A DNA stretch of 64,000 bases from Cunninghamia lanceolata (GCA_027924645.1 BSBN01000445.1:5625001-5689000), one strand, 5' to 3'. Positions 1-12,147 are shown, counted from the first letter of the stretch. Made by a program: numbers and translations. The notes: generated by a model not told the origin, from the sequence alone.

Positions 1-930
1 CCCAAGGCCTCTTATGCCCATGTTCCCAGAAATTACCCTACCTTTGCCACAAGAAGCTCCTAACCTTTTAGCTCCACCTGTGTCCATGTATTCATTTCCA
101 GTACCTCAACAACCTACTAGGGAAACCACATCTGCTCAACCATCTGAAATGGATGATGTCAAGAACATTCTAAGGACCTTCTCAAATGAGATAATCAACC
201 TAAAGAAACAACAAAATCCCTATTCAAATCCCCCTTATCAAGGTTTCTAAGGAAATAGACCTCCCTTTCAGCCAAATCAATATCAAGGCCCTCAAAGGCA
301 AACTAATCCTCAGCCTTCAAACCAATTGGTTTCAATCCCTACACCTTTACAAACTATTCCTCATAATCCCAACAGGGAAATAGTTCCAGGGCAAAATAAC
401 TTAGCAAATGATACAAATGCTTGGTACTTTCCCTGCAACAATGCCCATATGCCCAGAGACTGTCCCAGAGGTAATTTGCAACAAAAGATAGTAGAACAGA
501 GAGGGTTAGAAGGACAATTCTCAACTTTTAACACTCCACCATATTAGATCCCTAGTGTTCAAAATACAGTAATGGTGGCCCAGATGCAAGGGATGTCCAT
601 ACAACAAAAAGAGGAAATAGCCCCCGAACATGCCTTATTTTAATGGATTGAAGAGGAAGATTCAATGTTCTTGAATGAGGCATCCACTTCAAAGAAACCA
701 TTGGTGCAGTCAGACTACTATACCAGATCAAAGAGGAGAATGATGGAGCAGCCTAAAGTCACTAATAATGAAACCATCAGAACTCCTCCATTTCAAAATC
801 ATCACAATCCAGTCTCTAGGCAAGACATGCCTCAGCCTGTGCAGAATCAAGTAGCCTCGAGACAGGTTCTAGAAAAGATAAGGTACCCTTATTATTCAAA
901 GAACCAAGCATTATGACTTATAAATGTGGT
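1..930 (+). pseudogene. T1 gag C-terminal part with degenerate zinc knuckle
   Basis: The reading frame is Pro/Gln/Asn-rich, as in the C-terminal half of plant gypsy Gag. It contains stops near 248, 545 and 641. At 424-465 the peptide WYFPCNNAHMPRDC is a worn CCHC knuckle: the first Cys is Tyr, while the second Cys, the His and the last Cys remain. A later stretch with SDYYTRSKRR resembles the linker before protease. Gag would form the virus-like particle and bind RNA. The N-terminal capsid-like domain is outside the window. Confidence 0.6.
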
Positions 931-1680
931 GGACTAGCTGAAAAGAACTCCAACACACGTATCAATCTAGGATATGTTAGCTATTCCTAAGCAGAAGACA
1001 CTGTTACAGGAAGCTTTGCAAGGTCAAGAAGCCTCTAAACACACTGGTGCTTAAGGAGGAGCTATTGATAAAGGGAAACTCCAACCCAAAGATACTATAC
1101 CTCTACAAATAATAGCTCTGTTGAACAATGCACTTGAGGTACGTAAATCTAAACTAGATCCCTTTTATTTGACTCTAATAGTTGGGAAAAAATTGTTGCA
1201 TAATGCAATGATAGATTTTGGGGCCAGTACTACAGTAATGCCAAAATAGATAGCTGATGCTTTAAAGATGAAGTATGAACCACTTACAAGAGGGGTCATG
1301 CAGTTGGATGGTAAATCTATTCAAACAATAGGAAAAATCAAACAACTTCCATTACAACTATATACTTGCCCCAATATAATTGTCGATTAGGATGTGGTAG
1401 TCATAGATATTCCCCCTATATTTGGTTTATGCTTGTCCAGAGATTTCACAACCAAAATGGAAGATTACATGTCACTAGATTGGTCACACCTCATCTTGAG
1501 AACCAAATATGGGACAAAGATGAAAATATTGTCTGAGCCATTATCCAAAGACCATATCGCAAATGAACCAACCCCAAAATTAGAAGCATCCCATGCCATG
1601 CTGAATAAAGAGGAGAGAGTCTTTGTTGAAGAATTAGGTGACTAGACTAAACATGACCAATAGGAAGAAGAGAACAATTA
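931..1680 (+). pseudogene. T1 aspartic protease region
   Basis: After frameshifts and stops, the stretch near 1200-1235 reads AMIDFGASTTVMPK, the flap-less retropepsin signature. The usual D-[ST]-G-A-S has become D-F-G-A-S, so the residue after the catalytic Asp is changed. Further on, VVVIDIPPIFGLCLSRDF (about 1397-1450) matches the conserved tail of plant gypsy proteases. A stop (TAG at 1246-1248) follows the active site and another lies at 1387-1389. The role in an intact element is Gag-Pol processing. It is followed by an acidic linker and then an unexpected RNase H domain. Confidence 0.7.
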
Positions 1681-2409
1681 GCTATTGACCATGATGCAAA
1701 GTGATCCCTATGGAAACTATGACTCTACAGGTCTAGGCACTTATGTCATTTTTGAAGAAGACCATGAAATCCCTAATATTATAAGGAAAGAAATATTAGA
1801 AAGTGGAGAGGCTGAAAGAAACTTAGAAATCTGGACCCTAAATTTTGATGGGGCTAGGAGTAAAAATGGTGTTGGAGTAGGAATTTGCCTTACTACCCCA
1901 AATGGTGAGAAAATTCTAAGAGCCATTCGCTTTCAGTTCCCCTGTACCAATAATGATGATGAATATGAATCTTTGGTGCATGGACTCATGTTGGCAAAGA
2001 AAAAGGAAATAAAGAATTTGATAGTAAAAGGAGACTCAAAACTGGTGGTAAAACAAATTAGAGAAAAAGCAATAGCCAAAAATGTAAGAATGAGATCCTA
2101 TCGGCACAAGATTTGGACCCTGATAGATGGTGTTGAGGCTTTCAATATTGAGGTAGTTCCCAGAGCCCAAAATTTGAAGTAGATAGAATGGCACAAATTA
2201 GTTCACAGTTTGACATAGCAAGTGATCTATTAGTTAACAATAAGTCAGTTAAGGTTATAGTAAGACAAACAATTCCAAACAATGATCAAAATTGGCAAGT
2301 TTTTGACAATGACCTTCAAATACTTGCATTCTTACAACAATCAGGTGAATTTGCTGATCAATTACATCCCAAAATTGAGAAGCGTATGGTGACCAAATTA
2401 TCCAGCTAA
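1681..2409 (+). pseudogene. T1 extra RNase H domain (aRNH-type) between protease and RT
   Basis: The open stretch at 1685-2182 contains WTLNFDGARSKNGVGVG, then NNDDEYESLVHGL and GDSKLVVKQ. A one-base frameshift at about 2180 leads to VDRMAQ. These align with the four acidic positions (D, E, D, D) of the plant RVT_3/archaeal-type RNase H domain, and all four are still present across the frameshift. In the Tat/Ogre elements I know, this domain lies after the RT and main RNase H. Here it precedes RT, and the same order is seen in element C. The following 200 bp keep an open frame of unknown function up to 2409. Confidence 0.75.
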
Positions 2410-3430
2410 AATCAAATAAACTTCCTAAAGGGTGATTAGTCTAGAAAACTTGTTTGATCCAAAAGATGCAAGTCTATAGAAGAGGAGGTTTCAGGCAAAT
2501 AAGGAAGATTATTCTGAGATCCAAATCAATGAAGGAAGAAAGTTGAAAATTGGTAATTCTACAACCCAAGAGGAAAAGGAAAGGTTGATTGCTTTATGTG
2601 ATAAATATGATAGGGTGATTGCTTGGACCTATGAGGACCTCCATGGCTATAATAGAGATATCATCTAACACACCATAGAGCTTACTAAAGGATTTAAACC
2701 AATCTGACAGAAGCAAAGGCCAGTGAATCCTGGAATTGAACCTTTAATGGTAGATGAGCTACAAAAGCTCCTAGAATCAAAGATTATTTTTCTAATTAAG
2801 CATTCAACTTGGGTATCAAACCTAGTGCTTGTAAGAAAGAAGAATGGTGACATAAGACTTTGTGTAGATTTCAAGGATCTGAATAGAGCATCTTTGAAAG
2901 ATCATTATCCCCTACCTTCTATGGAACATATTTTATAGACTATGGTTGGGTCAGAAAGGTTTTCCTTGCTGGATGGTTTCTTAGGATACAATCAGATTTG
3001 GTTAGTAGATGAAGATCAACATAAGACTGCATTCACTACAAAGTGAGGAACATTTGCATATGCTAAAATGCCTTTTGGCCTTTCAAATGTTGGGGCTACT
3101 TTTTAGCGTGCAATGGATGTAGCATTCGAGGAACTTATAAATAAGATTATTCTAATCTATCTAGATGACCTCACTATTTTTTCTAAGAATGCCAGAGATC
3201 ATTTTGACCATTTAGAGGCTGTTTTTAAGAAATGTCAAGAGTTTGGAATATCTCTGAATCCCAAGAAATGTATCTTTGTTGTACCTCAGGGTAAGCTTCT
3301 AGGGCATATAGTGTCAAAGGAAGGGGTCTCCATTGATCTAGAAAGGGTCACAACCATAATGAACCTATCTCTACCAGTCAACAAAAAAGTAATTTAATCC
3401 TTTCTAGGAAAAATCAACTTTGTTAGCCGA
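2410..3430 (+). pseudogene. T1 reverse transcriptase domain
   Basis: The sequence reads VRKKNGDIRLCVDFKDLN, then YPLPSMEHIL, SLLDGFLGYNQ, KMPFGLSNVGATF and IYLDDLTIF. These are RT motifs in order, with the catalytic Asp of motif A in LLDG and YLDD in motif C (about 3151-3170). Motif D/E is LNPKKCIF followed by GKLLGHIVS. The stops at 2936-2938 and 3104-3106 are TAG at positions that are normally Gln (the latter in TFQRAM), which fits CAG-to-TAG decay. Another stop at 3044-3046 is TGA where Trp is expected. The catalytic residues survive, but the frame does not. Confidence 0.9.
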
Positions 3431-3990
3431 TTCATATCTGATTTGTAGGTCTAATTAGACCAATGACACTATTGCTTCAAAAAGATCTATTTTTCAAATG
3501 GACCACAATAGGAAGACATGCTTTTGAAGAAGTCAAGAGAGCCATTTCAACAACCCTAGTACTCAGAAACCTAGATTTTTCTAAAGCTTTTATAATGTAT
3601 GTGTATGGGGGAGAATTCAGTGTTGCTGTTGTTCTAACTTAGAAAGATGATCAATAGGAAGGAGAGCACCCAATAGCCTTTTTCTCTAGAACTCTCAGGG
3701 AATATGAGTCTATATATAATTTTGTGGAGAAGCAAGCATACGCCATGGTAAAAGCCCTTAAAAAATTTAGACATTTGGTAACAGGAAATAAGATTCTGAT
3801 ATTAGTGGCTCACTCCAGTGTAAGAGAATATATTATGGAGGGTGAGATCACTGAGAAAAGAGCCAATTGGATAACAAAGATTTTAGAATATGATGTAGAA
3901 GTAAGACCCACCAAGTTAGTCAGAGGCAAAGGATTGTGCCAATACATGACCCAAGACATGGAAAGAACAGTGACTGAAGATACATAAAGT
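3431..3990 (+). pseudogene. T1 gypsy-type RNase H domain
   Basis: After the RT thumb comes FKWTTIGRHAFEEVKRAI, a YVYGGEFSVAVVL stretch, IAFFSRTLREYE, KQAYAMVKALKKFRHL and RPTKLVRGKGL, the normal order of the gypsy RNase H. The first catalytic Asp (YVDAS in relatives) is Tyr here. The end PTKL-V-RGKGL is the form seen in Tat elements, where this main RNase H is often degenerate and a second domain is thought to compensate. There are stops near 3641 and 3656. The integrase module starts directly after. Confidence 0.8.
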
Positions 3991-5301
3991 GAAAATGTAT
4001 TGAAACTCCAAGAGGTTGACCAAGACTCTTGGGTCAAAAATAGGATACAGTTTATGAAGTATGGGATTTTCCCAAATGAGATCTCCCATGACAAGAAAAG
4101 GTACTATAGGAAGCAAGGGACCCATTTTGTGCTAATTGATCATTTTTTATTTAGAAGAAATGTTGATGGTATACTCTTAAGATGTATAGAGAAGGATGAA
4201 GCTCAAAGAATACTACATGAATTACACCATGGAGCCTTAGGTGGACATTTTTCAGAAAGGACCACTACAATCAAAGTAACAAAAACAAGATATTTCTGGC
4301 CCACTCTGTTTACAAATTGCCATCATTTGGTTAAGGTATGCCAGGCTTGCCAGTTTTATACTGGTAAAAGGAGAAATGCAGCAATGCCTCTAAGTCCCAT
4401 AGTTGTGGATGAACCCTTTGCTCAATGGGGTCTGGATTTTATTGGTATGATCAATCCAGTGTCAAATATGGGAGACAAATAGATTCTCAGAGCAATAGAT
4501 TATTTTACTAGGTGGAGTGAACCAATACCACTCAAAGAGGCAACAAAAAAGGTCATACTAGAATTTTTAGAAGGCATAACTACTCAGTTTGGTCCTCCTC
4601 GTACCATCATATCAGATAATGCTAAAGCATTTTTGGGAACCAAATTATCTGAGTTTGCATTAAGGAATGGTGTTTATTTGAAGACTTCTTCAAATTATTA
4701 CCCTCAAGGTAATGGTCTGGCAGAGTCCACTAACAAAAACCTTATCAGACTCATAAAAAGGATAGGGACCAATTATCACATAGAGTGGCATAAGTTACTT
4801 AATACAACACTGTGGGCTGACAGCATCACGCCAATGCAAGTGACTAAAATATATACCTATGAGTTGGTTTATGGTAAACCTGCAGTAATGCCACTAAGTC
4901 TAGAGATTCCTGCTTTGCAATTGTTAAAATAAATAGAAATTGAAGAGAATGGCCCCATGCAAGTCAAACTTGCTAAACTGTTGGAAGTCCAAGAAAAAAG
5001 AGAAAAGGCATATGAGTCACTAATGAAACATCAGAAAATGGCTAAGGACTAGTTTGATAAGAAGGCTTCTAATCCCACTTTTGAAGTTGGCTCTCTGGGA
5101 TTGAAATGAGATGAAAGAGCTACCAAGCCAGGTTGACACAACAAATTTGAATAATTGTGGACAGGTCCTTATAAAATTTGTTCCTACAAGCAACAAAATT
5201 CATTTGAGTTGGAGACCATGAATGGAGAACCTGAAGAGATTCCAGTAAATGGGATCTTTCTAAAACATTTCAATGAAGGAGGGGCTCATCATGTATCATA
5301 G
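3991..5301 (+). pseudogene. T1 integrase with HHCC, DDE core and C-terminal domain
   Basis: The N-terminal zinc site is visible as HHGALGGHFSERT followed by CQACQ (about 4222-4360). The core has GLDFIGMINP, then the second Asp in ISDNAKAF (about 4612-4632) and the Glu in GLAESTNKNL (about 4717-4745), so the D-D-E triad is complete. The C-terminal domain follows (FDKKASNPTFEVG, GPYKICS, LKHFNEGG), with a last stop at 5299-5301. Internal stops lie at 4480-4482 and near 4930, 5050 and 5108. In an intact element this enzyme inserts the cDNA. No chromodomain was recognised. Confidence 0.88.
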
Positions 5302-5774
5302 TTAGTTTTGTTTCCTTTTCTCGCTTTTCTATTTTCCCGCTTTCTTTTCCCGCTTTCCCTTTCAATAAGTGTTTGGTGAACACATGTTAGTAGTGCAAAG
5401 CCCCTTCTCTTTTAGTCTAGCATTTATTAAGGTTGTTTGGCAATCCCTAAAATTCCCTGAAAGTAGACACTTTTTTAGAAAGATAGCCACTCTCGTAACA
5501 TATCTGACACTCTATTCCATGCAGATTTCAAAAAGATACACTAGTTGTTTCTTAGCATTAATGCCATTCATAAGATGGGATGTGTCATTTATTATCTTCA
5601 TAAATCCCAATGAGCTAGGTTTTAAGTCCCAAGTGTAAGCATCATTTGCTTCTATCTTTCTACATCTAAACTCTGTCCCTAGCAAGTGCCTTTCAGCTAA
5701 GTATCACTCTGATAAAATAGTTTCATTCTTTTCTGTGTCAAAGTTTCCCCTATTCTCCTCACAAAGATACAGAT
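5302..5774 (+). other. T1 gap between integrase and ORF X; likely PPT and LTR start
   Basis: No coding sequence is visible here. Just before, at 5275-5287, lies a purine-rich GAAGGAGGGGCTC that could be the polypurine tract. A TG at 5292 is then a candidate LTR start, although the integrase stop would fall inside the LTR. If so, the 3' LTR would be 5292-11312, about 6.0 kb. Without the 5' LTR this start is a guess anywhere between 5290 and 5775. The stretch is rich in T and CCCGCTTTC-like pyrimidine runs. Confidence 0.35.
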
Positions 5775-8700
5775 ATGTCTGAGACACAGTCACCACAAGA
5801 GGGACTTGGAATTTTTGAGTCAATGGACAAACTATTGAACAACAAATCATATGCTTCGGCACCTACACAACCAAGGAAATCCTATCCAAGAACAAGGGTT
5901 CTTGAAGTAGGGTTATCTGTTGACCCAGAATAAGTGAAGGACACGCCCCTTCAAAAGAACACCAAGAGTCTCTGGGAGGGGGCACATCAAAGGTGCATTC
6001 TCTAGGGGAACAACAAGTAGTTTGAGACTTTTGGTATGAGGATATGGACCTCTCAATTGGCACAGTTCCTGGTCCCAAATGTCCACCCTTGTCCCGAGCT
6101 AATTGAGTTATGTGTAGAACTATTTCATGCACCATCAAATACTATCCAACAGGGCCCTTTCGTAGTGCATATTATACCCAAAGCCATAAGGGACATGATG
6201 GCCCTACAGTATGATAGAACAACCACATTTCCAACTATGGCCAAAATACAAAACACATGGGCAAATATACATAACAAATTGAAATTCCTAAATTTAGAGA
6301 TATAGTTGGGAGAGGATAATACTCAGATGCCCACACTACCCACTGGGTGGGCACAATTTAATCAGAATGTTTAGGAGGCACTTTCAATGATATCTTTCAT
6401 TTTTGGAATGAAGGAGGACAACACAGTCCATGACTGGCAATTGGCAATCATTTTCAAAATGAAAATTGTGGATAAATCAAGAGTACCAGCTAGATTTTTT
6501 GGAACAAATTACTGCTGCCATGATTGATCAGCTCACAAATTTCAAGACAAAGTGAGTATTTAGGTATTCCGCTTTCTTGTTCCATCTTATGTTGTATCAG
6601 AACTTTGGTCTTTTTGCATAGCATATGCATTTAAATATGTATGATCCAGATTTTGGTCATAATAAAACCATCCCTGTGTCCACATGGACACGTGTGTTAT
6701 CTAAAATCTTTGACCCTTATGAGTTTTGGGAACATTTTGTCACCCCTGCTTTCTACCAGCTAAGCCTTGAGCCTATAGAACATAGGATGACACAGAGTAT
6801 AAGGGGTTTTATAACCAATTGCCCAATTCCCCGTGACTACTTCTTAGGGGCACATAATACAATAATCAGAGTCCAAGGTTTTAGTGGGGAACCTATGCTA
6901 TTGCCTAAACCCCTAAGGTCATATTCTTAGAGGTGACCCGACAAGTATATGTGGTTGATAATGACTTTGGCCACAAGAAAAGAAAGATGTATGATGTCCC
7001 ATGGGCCAGAAAAAACATGACACTTTAAGTTAGAGGTGTAGAGAACCTCTTGTTAAGAAAGTTAGCTGCCCTTGGTTTCCTCATCATAGAGGATAAATGA
7101 AAATATGACCCAGATAGTTTTCTAGCCTCCTGGATCATAAATAATAAGGTTCATGCCAAGATGGTACATGGAGGTCATCCATTCTGGGAGGACAGGAGGA
7201 ATCCAAAAGAAGATAACCCAGATCTATATGTGGAATTAACTGATTTGCCTTATGAGGGGCCTAGGCCATGGGAAACCTTCTATCACAAAGAGAAGGAATA
7301 TGACCCTAAGTTGAAAATGACTGCTAGTTTGAGGAAAGCATTAAAAGCCCAAGATTGGAAGTAGAAAAGATTGAAGCCTATTGGAAATATAGGCAAGAGA
7401 TTTCAAATCTTACACATTCATTTGGGAATGTTGAAAGTGATGAAAGATGGGAATCAATCTGGGATGAATGGCATCCCTCTCTAGTCTCAAGTCCAGACAC
7501 AAGAAGAATTTAGGGTAAGGGTGAGGAGACAAAAGAAGAAACAAAGTTAGCCCAAATAATGCAAGAAATAGGACAAGCATCATCTGCTGCTCCTGCATCT
7601 TCATGGCCCCAATCTCTCAGCACCTTAGAGAAATAAAAAGGTGTTGTCTCATCACTAATTCTAGGGACTCAAACAACTTCGACATCTGGGGGTTCTAGAA
7701 TTGTTCCTTTGCAACCACCAGTGGTGGTAAATATTAAAGAAGAAGAAACAGTGGAAAGAAGAGAGAGGCCTAAGAAACATAGGAGATTGTACCTGCAAGA
7801 GGAAGAGGAAGAAGAAATAGAACCATAGCAGCAACAACTGCCAGTCACTCTTTTGTCACTCAAGTAAGTGCTTGTTCTCCCTTCTCTCCTATATCTCTTT
7901 CTTCTACTATAGGAGTGGTAATCCCAAGTAGCCAGGCATTCATAAACCCTGCCACTTCTGTCATGCTTACATCAACCCTTGCCACAACTGCCAGTACTCA
8001 GGCCATGTCCTCATAGGCCATTACATTGCCATTATTTTCTCCATCTGTGCCTAAACGTACCCCTCCTCAAGTTTCTCCTAGCCAGCAATTATCTGCTATT
8101 CCCTATGGCCTTCCTCAAGGCCACCCCTTTGCTGGTGGTTATACTGCATCCCCTCCTACATTCCAAGCTCAAGCAGATAGAGGAAAAATGGCTAGAGAGG
8201 ATAAGAAGGACAAAAAGAGAAAAAAGGAAAACAAGAGCCCTGTTGTGGCACACATGAGGTCACTTTATGACCCTATTCAACAATCATTGACAGTTACACA
8301 TTTATCTCCAAATGTGGTGAAACCAAATGAACAACTGTAGCCCCAGGATTATGCTATAAATGTTGTAGCCATGGATATGTCTCTCTTCAGGCCATAGGAC
8401 AGGGTTGAGCTACTAAATGAAACCGCAACTATTGTAGCAACAGACTATTTGAAAGTGTCCAAGAAGTTGCAAAAGGCAGAAAATGATTTGGCTCAAGAGA
8501 AATTGAATAGTAGCAATCTTACCAGGGAGATTCAACCTAAGAAAAATGAGATTGATAATATGACCAAATAGTTGTAAAATACTATTTCTTTGTAGATACA
8601 TCAGGTTGTATAGGCCCAAATTGCTTCTCTTAAGTCTGAGCTGGCACAAGAAAAGGCTACAGTAACTATTTTGAGATAGGGGAAAGCCACTTCAGAGAAG

Positions 8701-9542
8701 AAATATTAGGATAAGTTGCAAGAGGGCACACACTTGCAATAGAAGTTATTGAATGAGCAAAATGCCAATAGTGCAGTTCAGGCACAACTCATGGCTGAGC
8801 AACAAAGAACAAAGCAACTAACAATTGAGCTGGCTAATAGGCCACAAAATGCTGGAGTTCTAAATTTGGTAAAAGAGCTATATGTTTTAGTATGGAAGAG
8901 AATTTCTGAAGAGATTATCTAGCTAAAGCCATCTTTAACTTTTCTGTTAAATGCTCAATAACTATGTGAGAACGTAGAAACTTCAGTGTGGGCTACCTTG
9001 TCCACTATTTCATTGAGGGTTTCTAACTCTCAACTTTTATTGAAGAAGTTGTATGACACAACAGATGAGACATTGTCAGCAACAGGTATCAATGGTAGAA
9101 TGGTTGCTGCTAAGAAGGTCAATGAGGTTTTGAGTTGTAACTCTGCGGCCACAAATTGTCAGGAGCTCCTGGATACAATGAAATGAGTGACAATATGAAG
9201 AAACATATAGAGGATTTGGTGCAACTGGGTCTTCCTTCACCGTTCCCAGATAGTAACACAATGTTGATGATTGATGACATCAAGGCCCTTCTCTTGACTA
9301 AGCAAAATGATCAAACAATTTTCTAGGGTTTAAGTGATTCATCAACAGTAAAGGAAGTTGAAACCGTGTTGATACCTATGGCCCAGCTAGAATTTCAATT
9401 AAAGGTTGTGGTACAAATTTTGCAAACTTTTTCTCATAAAGATATAATTAATCTTGATTTTTCTTTTCAAGATTTGCAGAGTAGACAGGGGCTCTCTGAT
9501 TTAGAATGGTCTGTTTATCAGACAGCGTTGCAAAATTTATGA
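5775..9542 (+). pseudogene. T1 ORF X: long extra ORF between integrase and LTR promoter
   Basis: The start ATG at 5775 opens MSETQSPQEGLGIF and the last stop is TGA 9540-9542, about 1,255 codons with many stops and shifts. The layout is an N-terminal globular part (to about 7370), a Pro/Ser/Thr/Ala-rich middle (about 7870-8130), a Lys-rich patch (EDKKDKKRKKENK near 8200), then a coiled-coil-like part (about 8430-8870, repeated Q/E/K/L). The same architecture, and a short similar stretch (IRVQGF here, LRIQGF in C), occurs in the ORF in element C's LTRs, so I treat them as one divergent family. I recognise no known domain. A role as an accessory retrotransposon protein is inference only. Confidence 0.55.
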
Positions 9543-9808
9543 TTCAAAGTTGTATTTTCAATACATATCTTTTTGTCAGTTTTGGGTTCCTTTAGAGTAG
9601 GCTTAGAAGTCCTAATGGTTGCCAAAAACTGTAGAGTGTCAAAAACTCTACATTTTGTTTCAGTTGTGGCTTAGTCTGTGGGTCTTATTATGTTTCTGTG
9701 CGAGTTTCAAATGTTGCTGTGCAGGTTTCAAATGTTTTGTGTGGAATTCATCAAGTGTCAAAGCCACAGTCAAGGTCACAACAATGTTTCAAGTATTAAG
9801 TTTTGTGC

Positions 9809-10572
9809 GGAGCACGCCACGTAGCAGGTAGCACCAGTACATTTTGTTTCAGCAATGCTGCAGGTTTCGCCATGTGTCACTTGTGGAGGCAATCTCAAAA
9901 GATTCTACATTTTGTACGGAGGGCACCGTGTGTCTTTTAAGTTTGTTGCGGATGATGCCGCGTGTTTCTTTTTGTATCATGTTGATGCTAGTATAAAGAT
10001 GGTGGGCCACAATAATGTTTCAAGTTTCAAGCTTGCCGAGGATGCCACATGGTGGTCGCGAAGGAGTTGCTTTGTTCATGACTCTTTTAGTGAGAAAATT
10101 TTTGATTCACAGTTTTGTGCGGGTTGCACCAAGTGTCAGCTTCCGCAGGGACCTTTCAAAAGTTTTATTTGTTTCATCAGTGTTGCAAAAGTTGCCACGT
10201 GTTAGCTAGCGTGCATGCGGAGGCTACCATCTATCCCAGTTTTCTCCCTTTGAGGGTAGTGAGTGCCAAGGTTGTGGATTCCATCATTATTGTGTTTCAT
10301 TTTATAAGTAAAGTGGGTTGCAACAGATGTTATAAAAGAAGGTCGCCCGAGCATAAAGAAACAGGTTTTAAAGGCTCTGCGGGAGAAGACACGTATCATG
10401 TTTTGAAGGCTGTGGAATGTGACAATTGTCATTTTCCTATTGATTTCTGTAAAGACAAAGGAGTTTCTGGGTTTGATGTGGATGGTGCCATCTGTCATAT
10501 TTCTTTTTAGTTATAGGAGTGCGGATCTTGCCATGCATCTATGTCTCAAATACAGGAGGTGTGCCACGTAAT
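9809..10572 (+). repeat. Degenerate array of TGCCACGTGTC-like motifs upstream of T1 LTR promoter
   Basis: Related motifs occur at 9816 (GCCACGTAG), 9869 (GCCATGTGTC), 9923 (GCACCGTGTGTC), 9957 (GCCGCGTGTTTC), 10044 (GCCACATGG), 10126 (GCACCAAGTGTC), 10194 (GCCACGTGTTAGC), 10486 (GTGCCATCTGTC), 10530 (GCCATGCATC) and 10563 (GCCACGTAAT). Many follow a GTGCGGA-like lead. Several have the ACGT core bound by plant bZIP/bHLH factors. All lie upstream of the TATA box at 10719, so they could be U3 enhancer repeats. A 7-bp-arm hairpin (GTAGAGT/ACTCTAC) lies just before, at about 9632-9652. No coding sequence is credible here. Confidence 0.5.
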
Positions 10573-10718
10573 ATTTTGCCCTAACCAATGAGCGTGTAGG
10601 AGGGATGGCCGTTGCAGATTCAGAGGATCGTAACCACCAAGAACTTCCATTAATCTTCAGTTCTGCTGGGCCATTGAGGATTCGGTTGTTACAGATAATC
10701 TTGGGTTAGATCTATGAT

Positions 10719-10726
10719 TATAAATA
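10719..10726 (+). promoter_or_regulatory. Probable T1 LTR TATA box
   Basis: TATAAATA lies about 590 bp upstream of the LTR end, downstream of ORF X and of the ACGTG array. This is the expected place for the U3 promoter. No transcription start can be assigned from sequence. Confidence 0.5.
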
Positions 10727-11312
10727 TGAAGTATTTGTAATAGATCGATACAGATACTTTTGAGAGATATAGATTCAAGGATCTTTTGATAAGTTTTTAG
10801 TCAGAAATCTAAAAGAGGAGTCAGAGACTTTGTTGTGACCAGTTTATGTCATTTTGCCTTTATTTTGTTGTTCTTGATAAGAAAGTTAATGTATCTATGC
10901 ATGTATCTGTGCCTTTTATGTTGTTGGAAGATTAATAAGAAGAACTCTGTTCTATGCCTTGGTTGATATCATCTGTGTCATTACAAAGTGTCTGCTCGTG
11001 AGCCTTTGATAATATTCATTCTATCTATTTATGTTAATCATGCAATATCTACTCTTTAATATAACTATATCTTGAGAATAGTTTCACTGTGCTTGAATTG
11101 AAGGGATACTTTTTACTCAGGCGCATCGCCATAGTTAGATTTGCTTAATTGTATCTATAATCCAGTTAATTTCTTACCCTTTTCTCAAAACCAAATTGAA
11201 ATAGAGAAGAGCCAGCTTCTTTAAAATCTGGAGGTTGTTTCAAGTAGCAAGTTCCACATTCTTGAAACTTCCCATGTTGGTGTTAGAACCTGCACAATTT
11301 TATACATCAACA
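10727..11312 (+). repeat. T1 LTR R-U5 part, ending CATCAACA
   Basis: This is non-coding sequence after the TATA box. It ends with ATACATCAACA at 11312, and AT-rich DNA of a different character starts immediately. Element C's LTR has the same terminal ATCAACA. No partner LTR is in the window to confirm the boundary. Confidence 0.5.
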
Positions 11313-12147
11313 ATTATAATTAAAATAATATGGTTAATTAGGGTTTCTAATAATTAAAAATATAATAATAAACCTTATCTATAATATAATGTAAATATAA
11401 TTATATTATATTATATTAATTATTGTATATAATAATATAATAATAAAAATAAACATAAATATAATATAATATAATAATAAACGTAAATATAATATAATAA
11501 TATATAATATAATATTATAATAATGTAATAATATATAAATATAATATTATTATATTTAATATTGTAATAATATAAATATAACATTATGGTTTAAAATAAA
11601 TAGGGTTCAATTAATTACATTTTTAAAATAATTATGATTTAAAATAGTTAGGTTTATAATAATTAAAAATATAATAATAAACACAAACATAAATACAATA
11701 TAATATAATAATATATAGTATTATTATAACATTATAACAATGTAATAATATAAATATAATATTATTATAGTTAATATTGTAATAATAATATAAATATAAT
11801 ATAATATTAGAATTAGAATTAAAATATTATTTTTTAAAATAAATAGGGTTCAATTAATTAGGTTTTAAAATAGTTAGTGTTTCTAATGATTAAAAATATA
11901 ATAATAAACCCTATCTATAATATAATGTAAATATAATTATATTATATTATTTTTATTATTTTATATAATAATATAATAATAAACATAAACATAAATATAA
12001 TATAATATAATAATATAATAATAAACATAAATATAATATAATAATATATAATATAATTATTGTAATATTATAATAATGTAATAATATAAATATAATATTA
12101 TATTATAATCATAATTAAAATATAATATTATAATAATATAATAGTTA
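11313..12147. repeat. AT-rich degenerate tandem repeat
   Basis: The stretch is almost pure A/T, with a unit of about 530 bp repeated at 11331 and 11857 (both contain TTTCTAAT-ATTAAAAATATAATAATAAACC) and a partial copy near 11640. Within the units are short ATAATA runs. Similar AT-rich tracts reappear at 46330-46508 and 48228-48345, on the far side of element C, so they probably belonged to one AT-rich locus before insertion. Confidence 0.75.

Larger units (their letters stand above)
1..11312 (+). mobile_element. T1: Ty3/gypsy Tat-like retrotransposon, 5' end outside window
   Basis: A single plus-strand element explains the whole interval. The order is gag remnant, aspartic protease, a stand-alone RNase H domain, reverse transcriptase, the usual gypsy RNase H, integrase with C-terminal domain, then a 3.8-kb extra ORF, a TATA box and an LTR-like end reading CATCAACA. 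The pol order, with integrase last, defines Ty3/gypsy. The second RNase H and the wording of the main RNase H end (PTKLVRGKGL) point to the Tat lineage. The 5' LTR, PBS and start of gag lie left of the window, so LTR boundaries cannot be confirmed by pairing. Every ORF has stops and frameshifts, so the copy is dead. Confidence 0.85.

Noticed and set aside
1..5301. Alternative genetic code with TAG read as Gln
   Set aside because: TAA, TGA and frameshifts also occur, and the three independent elements are decayed. Methylation-driven CAG-to-TAG change is simpler.
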